DNA from: Prevotellaceae bacterium
GTDB lineage: Bacteria; Bacteroidota; Bacteroidia; Bacteroidales; Paludibacteraceae
Direction of reading: 5' to 3'
Assembly: GCA_031255055.1 (NCBI GenBank)
Contig: JAIRTG010000054.1
Span: forward strand, 1 to 11,483
DNA length: 11,483 nucleotides
A model generated the notes under the pieces. That model saw nothing but the letters and a program-made list of their open reading frames with translations. It ran no database searches and was not told the DNA's origin. The translations under genes and the position numbers were made by a program. Positions 6,252 through 11,483 of the stretch are shown here, in pieces (within the stretch, counting starts at the first letter, position 1; each line of letters opens with the position of its first letter).

Positions 6252-8441
6252 ATGTCAGAAAAATCGACATTAACTGCCGAATTAAAAAAGTATTTTGGAT
6301 TCGACAACTTCAAAGGAACACAAGAAGAAATCATTCAAAATGTTTTAGACGGAAAAGACACCTTTGTTTTGATGCCGACAGGCGGTGGCAAATCATTATG
6401 CTACCAGTTCCCTTCGTTATTAATGAAAGGAACCGCTATTGTCATATCCCCGCTTATCGCATTGATGAAAAATCAGGTAGACGCAATGCGGAACTTCAGC
6501 GAAGAAGACGGAATTGCCCATTTTCTAAATTCATCACTGTCCAAACTCGCAGTAGAGCAAGTGAAAGCCGATATACTAAACAAAAAAACAAAACTGCTTT
6601 ACGTCGCTCCCGAATCTTTGACAAAAGGAGAATATATTGAATTTTTAAGGCACGTAAAAATCTCATTTTACGCAATAGATGAAGCACACTGCATTTCGGA
6701 ATGGGGACACGATTTCCGACCCGAATACAGACGCATCCGCCCGATTGTAAATGAAATAGGCACAGCCCCAATCATCGCACTTACGGCTACGGCTACACCC
6801 AAAGTGCAGCACGACATTCAAAAAAATCTGGGCATGTTGAACGCCACTGTTTTTAAATCGTCGTTCAACAGGTCCAACCTTTACTACGAAGTGCGCCCAA
6901 AAACAAAAGAAATAGATAAAGAAATAGTTAAATACATTCGTTCGCAAAACGGAAAATCAGGCATAATATACTGTCTCAGCCGTAAAAGAGTAGAGGAACT
7001 TACCGAAACATTACAGGTCAATGGCATTTCCGCCCTACCATATCACGCAGGCTTGGACTCATCCCTGCGCAGCGAAAATCAGGATAAATTTCTGATGGAA
7101 AAAGTAGAAACCATCGTTGCCACAATTGCTTTCGGAATGGGAATCGACAAGCCCGACGTGCGTTATGTCATACATTACGACATGCCCAAAAGTCTGGAAG
7201 GTTACTATCAGGAAACCGGACGGGGCGGACGAGATGGCGGCGAAGGCAGATGTATCGCCTTTTATACGCACAAAGACCTCGACAAATTACGTAAATTTAT
7301 GCAGGGAAAGCCTGTTGCCGAACAAGAAATCGGTAATCAGCTGCTGTCGGAGACACAAGCCTATGCCGAATCCGCCATTTGCCGACGAAAATTATTATTA
7401 CACTACTTTGGAGAAGAATATAATAATGACAATTGTGAAAGTTGTGATAATTGCATGAAACCACATAAAAATACAGATGGACAAGAGTATCTGCTATTAG
7501 TGTTTGACACTATACTTGCAGTAAAAGAAAAATTTAAAGCAGAACATATCGTTGATATCTTGAAAGGAAATAAAACGGCCGACGTAAAATCGTATCTGCA
7601 CGACGAGTTAGAAATTTTTGCAGCGCTTGCCGCTGAAGACGATAGTCTGTTGCATGCCGTTATCCGGCAAGCATTGATTGCAGGTTATTTAACCAAAGAC
7701 ATCGAAAATTACGGCCTGCTGAGATTAACGCCCGAAGGAAAAGCCTATATCAAAGACCCGAAACCATTTCTGATCGTAAAAGACAATGAGTTTGACGACG
7801 AAGAAGATGATGCAATTGTTCGCGCAAACGCGAGCGGAAGTTGTGCGGCTGATGATGAACTTTTTTCCATATTGAAAGACCTGCGCAAAAAACTTTCCAA
7901 AAAGCTTCAAGTTCCTCCGTTCGTTATCTTTCAAGATCCTTCTTTGGAGGCTATGGCGACATCCTATCCCATCACAATGGAAGAACTGCAGAACATTCCC
8001 GGAGTTGGCGCCGGAAAAGCAAAACGGTATGGAGAAGAATTTCTAAAAGTCATTAAAGAACATGTTAAAGAAAAAGACATTATTCGCCCCGAAGATCTGC
8101 GGGTGAGAACTGTCGCCAACAAATCAAAATTAAAAGTTTCGATCATACAGGCCATTGACAGAAAAATAGCGCTGGACGACATCGCCGTTTCAAAAGGATT
8201 GGATATGAACGAACTGCTCGACGAAATTGAAGCTGTTGTCTATTCGGGAACAAAAATAAATATCGATTATTTTTTGGACGAAATAATGGACGCCGACCGC
8301 ATCGACGATATTTTCAACTATTTCAGTACCGCTGAAACAGACAAAATATCGGCTGCGCTCCAAGAACTGGGAGAAGACGATTACAGCGAAGCTGAAGTTC
8401 GCCTTGTCAGAATAAAATTCCTGTCGGAAATTGCAAACTAA
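6252..8441 (+). CDS. recQ: ATP-dependent DNA helicase RecQ
   Basis: Superfamily 2 3'-5' DNA helicase for recombination and replication-fork repair. Visible motifs: motif I MPTGGGKS (41-48), DEAH at 143-146, TATATP (178-183), motif V/VI IAFGMGIDKPDVRYVIHYD (292-310) and QETGRGGRDG (320-329). The RecQ-Ct zinc site uses Cys377, Cys395, Cys398 and Cys401, followed by the winged-helix part. An HRDC domain covers about 533-610 (PITMEELQNIPGVGAGKAKR). A C-terminal helical extension (about 625-725) with KVSIIQAIDRKIALDDIAVS resembles the HTH_40-like tail of Bacteroidota RecQ, which makes these proteins ~725 residues rather than ~610. Location after clpP-clpX is a recurring order in Bacteroidales. It has its own promoter and a strong terminator. 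Confidence 0.96.
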   Translation: MSEKSTLTAELKKYFGFDNFKGTQEEIIQNVLDGKDTFVLMPTGGGKSLCYQFPSLLMKGTAIVISPLIALMKNQVDAMRNFSEEDGIAHFLNSSLSKLAVEQVKADILNKKTKLLYVAPESLTKGEYIEFLRHVKISFYAIDEAHCISEWGHDFRPEYRRIRPIVNEIGTAPIIALTATATPKVQHDIQKNLGMLNATVFKSSFNRSNLYYEVRPKTKEIDKEIVKYIRSQNGKSGIIYCLSRKRVEELTETLQVNGISALPYHAGLDSSLRSENQDKFLMEKVETIVATIAFGMGIDKPDVRYVIHYDMPKSLEGYYQETGRGGRDGGEGRCIAFYTHKDLDKLRKFMQGKPVAEQEIGNQLLSETQAYAESAICRRKLLLHYFGEEYNNDNCESCDNCMKPHKNTDGQEYLLLVFDTILAVKEKFKAEHIVDILKGNKTADVKSYLHDELEIFAALAAEDDSLLHAVIRQALIAGYLTKDIENYGLLRLTPEGKAYIKDPKPFLIVKDNEFDDEEDDAIVRANASGSCAADDELFSILKDLRKKLSKKLQVPPFVIFQDPSLEAMATSYPITMEELQNIPGVGAGKAKRYGEEFLKVIKEHVKEKDIIRPEDLRVRTVANKSKLKVSIIQAIDRKIALDDIAVSKGLDMNELLDEIEAVVYSGTKINIDYFLDEIMDADRIDDIFNYFSTAETDKISAALQELGEDDYSEAEVRLVRIKFLSEIAN

Positions 8442-8462
8442 ACTAAAATCCCGTACGAAATC

Positions 8463-8497
8463 AAAAAGCCGATTGATAAACCAACAATCGGCTTTTT
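8463..8497. terminator. Bidirectional terminator after recQ
   Basis: AAAAAGCCGATTG (8463-8475) pairs perfectly over 13 bases with CAATCGGCTTTTT (8485-8497) around a 9-base loop. The T5 on each strand lets it work for recQ and for the convergent minus-strand unit. Repeat copy B begins at the very next base. Confidence 0.9.
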
Positions 8498-8684
8498 GAT
8501 TAGTGATTAGCGATTAGTGTCTTCGGGGCGTTGCGGGGCGGAGCCCCGCAGAGGGGGTAGCGGAAGACCGCGCAGCGGGCTGAAGCGAGGGGGAGACTTC
8601 CCCCCCCCTAATTCTCTTTCTCTTTCTCTTTCCTGCTGGATGACGACAAGATGTGCTATTTAATCCAACCGAATGAGATTGACC
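8498..8684 (+). repeat. Modular hairpin repeat, copy B
   Basis: Heptads GATTAGT, GATTAGC, GATTAGT (8498-8518) are followed by the GC-rich core (about 8524-8604), a C-rich run, a CT-rich stretch to 8633 and a 3' module (8634-8684) shared with copy A (GCTATTTAATCC, ACCGAATGA). Hairpins: TGCGGGGC/GCCCCGCA (8532-8539/8543-8550, loop GGA), CCGC/GCGG (8568-8571/8575-8578, loop GCA) and GGGGGA/TCCCCC (8589-8594/8599-8604, loop GACT). The core has the same orientation as copy A, but the heptads are inverted relative to it. It sits between recQ's terminator and the end of the minus-strand gene. Confidence 0.92.
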
Positions 8685-8701
8685 TTCCGACTGCGGTAAC
8701 G

Positions 8702-9295
8702 CTAAAAAACAATCCGGTTCAGATAATTTTTAATTTCGGTGACAATCGCATCAAAACGACCAAGAGCCGCATTCGCCGTCTTCTCGGACGCCCGGCGAAT
8801 CGATACCACTTTGAACGATTTATCTATAAAAATATCTTTACCGCTATACTCGGGCATATTCAACCGCCGATTGTGCGGATTCGACTCCCACGCCGCCTTG
8901 TCTTCAAAATACTCTTTTTCCATAAACCGGATGCGCCCGAAATGAATCACACACAGGCTGTCAATATATTCGATGGAGAGCTCATAACTCATATACCAGG
9001 CAAATATACTGAACATATTCGCGCTCACTTCAAGATAATCGGTTACGGCACAATAGGTCGTATTCACCGAATCTTTGACAAAACCTCCGGAATAAGGCTG
9101 CAAATCATTATCCAGAAAATGATGGATGCGGCGATAATTTTCTGCCTGATTAAAAACAGTCGGCAGTTGGAACGTAAAAACAACTTCATCGTTGATAAAT
9201 CTCATCTTGTCGTCCGCCGACTCTTGAGCCGACATGTTTCCCCCAAAAAACAAGGTAAGAAAGCAAAAGATACCCAAAACAGTTTTTCTTTTCAT
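8702..9295 (-). CDS. Small secreted protein of unknown function
   Basis: Family not recognised. Residues 1-23 form a Sec signal peptide with a likely cleavage after MSA (before Gln24); no lipobox Cys is present, so the product should be periplasmic or secreted, 174 residues mature. The mature part is mixed alpha/beta without internal repeats: a strand-like DEVVFTFQLP (36-45), helical NYRRIHHFLDNDL, a Tyr/Phe-rich stretch SIFAWYMSYELSIEYI (96-111), a strand pair CVIHFGRIRFMEKEYF (115-130) and a C-terminal helix. This loosely recalls the DUF4468 layout, but I would not assign it. It starts 57 bases after the DUF6377-like gene on the same strand, so the two are probably cotranscribed and may act together. 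The longer opposite frame lacks any protein-like features. Confidence 0.82.
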   Translation of the reverse strand: MKRKTVLGIFCFLTLFFGGNMSAQESADDKMRFINDEVVFTFQLPTVFNQAENYRRIHHFLDNDLQPYSGGFVKDSVNTTYCAVTDYLEVSANMFSIFAWYMSYELSIEYIDSLCVIHFGRIRFMEKEYFEDKAAWESNPHNRRLNMPEYSGKDIFIDKSFKVVSIRRASEKTANAALGRFDAIVTEIKNYLNRIVF

Positions 9296-9352
9296 TTTAA
9301 TCTATTTTTATGTTTATGACTACAAAAGTTTACATGTCACGGAAGTAGCGAC

Positions 9353-10984
9353 TTATTTTATCAGCCGTACCTGATTTTCAAATTCGTCTCTGTTGCCGAT
9401 GGCGCGATTTTTCATTTTGGCGCGATAGTTATAGATCGTATTCAGCGAATAATGCAGAAAATCGGCAATCTGGACACTATTATCGATCCCCAATCGAATC
9501 AGCGCAAGGATTCTCAATTCGGTATTCAATATTTCCTTTTCTTCCATCACAATCGGCGTTTGCAGCAGTTCGTTCACCTGGTCAACGAAGGTGGGATAGA
9601 AATGGAGGAAAGCCTCATCGAAATAGGCATACAACTCCTTCAACGCCTTTTCCAAGTCATCCTGCGAACGGTTTCGGACCAGCAGTTCGTCGATTTGACC
9701 GTTCATAATTTTGCGATTAACCATTTTGCGGTAAGTATCCAGATTGCCGATATAGGTCGAACACAGTTTCAGGAATCGGCCGATGTATTCTTCCTTGATT
9801 TGGTTCGACTCCTGCAAATTGACATTCGATTCCTGCAGATTTGCGTTCACACTGTTCAGTTCGGTATTCAGCAGATGCAATTGTCGGTTCGTATCCTGCA
9901 AACGACGGCGGGCGACCGATAACCGTCGTGTTTGACGGAAAATCAAATAGGTCGCCACCAGCAACACGACCGAAATAAAAGCGATAAGCAACAATTGTGT
10001 TTGCAGTTTTTGGTTTTTCTGATTCATTTTGATTTGGTACGTATCATCGATCAGCGAGAGGATGATCGCGCTTTGCAGGTTTCTCAGGCGGGCGTTGTAG
10101 AAGACCGACTCCGACCACGAAAACCGAATATAGGTATAAGCGCGGTCGATATCGCCTTCGTTGTACAACATTCGCGCCAGCGTCCACAGCGAAGCGTGGT
10201 CTTTGACAACCGACCGGATGTCGGATAAAGCCGACGCCGCAAACCAGTATTTGGCGCTTTCGGCATCCTTCAACTCCGAAAAAATCATGGCGCGACGCCA
10301 AGCCGTAATTGCATAATCGTGCGTTCCCTGTTGTAATTTAGCGATCAACAAATCGTTTATTTTCAGGGCATCCAACGGGCTGTAGTAGCGCATACTTTCC
10401 TCCTTGAGCGACAGTGCATAATCGCTTGAATCGGGGAGCAGCCTCAGCAGGGAATCCCGATAGGCTTGAGCGATGGCCGAATACCGTCCCGATTTTTTTT
10501 TATCCTGTGTATAGAAGCCCAATTCGCCGTACACGCGCAATTGAGAGACATAGTATTGTTTCATCAGATTTTCGGGCAAAGCCGCCCGGTCGATCGATTC
10601 GAGCACATCGATACTTTCCTTATACATCCCCGACGAGCTCATCAGATAGGCCAGTTGCAGCATATCGGTATATTTACGTATCGCGTCGCGCAGGTATTCC
10701 GCCATATCCACACATCTGTTCAGATACAGGATAGCCGAATCGCACTGATAGGCGCGATATTCCTCATACAACAATTGCGTCAGTCCGTATGCGGCAGACG
10801 AGGGGTTGGTCACTTTAGTCAGACGGTTTTTCAGGTCCGAGATCCGATTTTCCTTCTGTTTTTCGTAGGAACTATGGCTTTTAATCGTTTGGTCCAGTTC
10901 GGCCAACAGGGAATCGAGGGCTGTGTTAGCAGTCACATTCAGCGACAGCCCAAGAAAACAGGCAAGAAGCAATAGGAGTTTCAT
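9353..10984 (-). CDS. DUF6377-like TPR, membrane and HTH protein
   Basis: Probable membrane-bound sensor/regulator, similar to Bacteroidales DUF6377 proteins of unknown function. Order in 543 residues: signal peptide (1-19), a helical TPR-like extracytoplasmic region (about 20-315), one transmembrane segment (about 329-349), a basic RQTRRLSVARRR stop-transfer stretch, a coiled coil (about 352-398) with a tandem NLQESN, a helical linker, and a C-terminal LuxR-like helix-turn-helix (about 486-526: ELRILALIRLG, QIADFL, NTIYNYRAKMKNRA). No kinase or receiver domain is present. The frame extends to 11002 only through a TTG; the ATG at 10984 begins directly with the signal peptide and suits the promoter element at 11014-11021, so I prefer it. 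Sampled G+C (30/60 and 31/60) is higher than in sampled plus-strand genes (23/60 and 17/60). Confidence 0.88.
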   Translation of the reverse strand: MKLLLLLACFLGLSLNVTANTALDSLLAELDQTIKSHSSYEKQKENRISDLKNRLTKVTNPSSAAYGLTQLLYEEYRAYQCDSAILYLNRCVDMAEYLRDAIRKYTDMLQLAYLMSSSGMYKESIDVLESIDRAALPENLMKQYYVSQLRVYGELGFYTQDKKKSGRYSAIAQAYRDSLLRLLPDSSDYALSLKEESMRYYSPLDALKINDLLIAKLQQGTHDYAITAWRRAMIFSELKDAESAKYWFAASALSDIRSVVKDHASLWTLARMLYNEGDIDRAYTYIRFSWSESVFYNARLRNLQSAIILSLIDDTYQIKMNQKNQKLQTQLLLIAFISVVLLVATYLIFRQTRRLSVARRRLQDTNRQLHLLNTELNSVNANLQESNVNLQESNQIKEEYIGRFLKLCSTYIGNLDTYRKMVNRKIMNGQIDELLVRNRSQDDLEKALKELYAYFDEAFLHFYPTFVDQVNELLQTPIVMEEKEILNTELRILALIRLGIDNSVQIADFLHYSLNTIYNYRAKMKNRAIGNRDEFENQVRLIK

Positions 10985-11013
10985 GATGGTTTGATTTTGC
11001 AATTAATTTTTCG

Positions 11014-11021
11014 TAAAGGTA
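11014..11021 (-). promoter_or_regulatory. Possible -7 element of DUF6377-like gene
   Basis: On the minus strand this reads TACCTTTA, one base off TAnnTTTG. A transcription start near 11008-11010 would leave about 25 bases before the ATG at 10984 but only a few before the TTG at 11002. No clear TTTG lies 19-21 bases upstream, so this is a weak call. Confidence 0.35.
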
Positions 11022-11075
11022 CAAAAAAATGATTTTTTCCGCCACTTTCCGCATAACCAGTCAGGGGTCTTTTTT

Positions 11076-11290
11076 GAAGAAAGAGAAAGAGAATTAGGGT
11101 GGGGGAAGTCTCCCCCTCGCTTCAGCCCGCTGCGCGGTCTTCCTTGAAGAGAGATAAAGAGAAAATTTAGGTGGGGGAAGTCTCCCCCTCGCTTCAGCCC
11201 GCTGCGCGGTCTTCCGCTACCCCCTCTGCGGGGCGCTGCCCCGCAACGCCCCGTAAGACAGCGTTTATAGTGATTAGTGATTAGTGATTA
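11076..11290 (-). repeat. Modular hairpin repeat, copy C, partly duplicated
   Basis: Read on the minus strand: three TAATCAC heptads (11270-11290), a 14-base spacer ending near 11255, the full GC-rich core (about 11171-11252), a CT-rich stretch, then a second partial core and a second CT-rich stretch ending near 11076. The 45 bases at 11171-11215 are repeated exactly at 11099-11143, an offset of 72. The first hairpin is TGCGGGGC/GCCCCGCA with loop AGC. Through the core it differs from copy B at only two positions, both in that loop. The 3' module shared by A and B is missing, replaced by unrelated sequence leading to the DUF6377-like promoter. Copy C is inverted relative to A and B. Confidence 0.92.
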
Positions 11291-11483
11291 AAGACGACGA
11301 ACTTGTACGAAACACTTGTCCGAACGGTGATTCTTGTGATTCGGATTGATTGATGTGATGAAGCCCCCCCCGTTTTCTCACATTCAACTCAACATGCTTC
11401 ATTTGGTGTACTATCCGACGGACAGAACGAGCGCAGGTCGTGACGGAAAAGGAAGCTGCGGATACCCGAAACTGCCATTTTGT
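11291..11483. other. Window end, no supported gene
   Basis: Two frames touch this end. On the plus strand, ATG 11358 or 11394 opens a frame that runs off the window. On the minus strand a frame entering from the edge ends at a TGA near 11389-11391 with FCPSDSTPNEAC. Neither resembles a family I know, and they overlap, so at most one is real. A C8 run lies at 11364-11371. Confidence 0.4.

Noticed and set aside
8651..9319. Plus-strand frame of 222 residues, longer than the opposite gene
   Set aside because: It starts inside the repeat, is rich in Arg/Ile with no domain-like pattern, and overlaps a minus-strand frame with a clear signal peptide and protein-like composition.
10466..10975. Plus-strand frame of 169 residues antisense to the DUF6377-like gene
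   Set aside because: It is a shadow of a well-supported coding region; no motif or start context.
10985..11002. TTG start at 11002 for the DUF6377-like protein
   Set aside because: It adds six polar residues before an otherwise perfect signal peptide; ATG 10984 is the better start.

Overview
The window looks like a chromosomal segment from a Bacteroidota bacterium, most likely of the order Bacteroidales. Evidence is the set of recognisable proteins (Bacteroidales-type SlyD with a Cys/His tail, a GldI-like FKBP lipoprotein, a DUF4827-like lipoprotein, ClpP/ClpX, a RecQ with the long C-terminal extension, and a DUF6377-like TPR/membrane/HTH protein). It is supported by promoter-like sites of the phylum-specific form TTTG-N19/20-TAnnTTTG and by A-rich leaders without Shine-Dalgarno motifs. 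Species and genus cannot be read from the sequence.

Layout: (1) 1-327 is intergenic repeat DNA: part of one repeat copy, then a fuller copy (A). (2) 328-667 holds only reading-frame remnants, including a broken zinc-ribbon-like frame, and a strong promoter for the next gene. (3) 668-2461 carries three plus-strand genes with FKBP-type signatures: a cytoplasmic SlyD-type prolyl isomerase, an FKBP lipoprotein, and a DUF4827-like lipoprotein that I read as a diverged FKBP domain. A terminator follows. (4) 2565-8441 is a plus-strand housekeeping run: phosphoglucosamine/phosphomannomutase, then clpP only 18 bases later, a stem-loop, clpX, and recQ with its own promoter. A strong bidirectional terminator closes it. 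(5) 8498-8684 is repeat copy B, lying between convergent transcription units. (6) 8702-10984 is a minus-strand two-gene unit: a membrane protein with TPR-like sensor region, transmembrane segment, coiled coil and a C-terminal DNA-binding-like HTH, followed by a small secreted protein of unknown function. (7) 11076-11290 is repeat copy C in the opposite orientation, with an internal 45-base duplication. (8) The last ~190 bases hold no gene I can defend.

The FKBP proteins, ClpP and ClpX together form a protein-folding and turnover neighbourhood: SlyD in the cytoplasm, the lipoproteins in the envelope, and ClpXP as the ATP-dependent protease. The least explained parts are the modular hairpin repeat family (A, B, C), whose copies differ mainly in predicted loops, and the minus-strand two-gene cassette it brackets as inverted copies.
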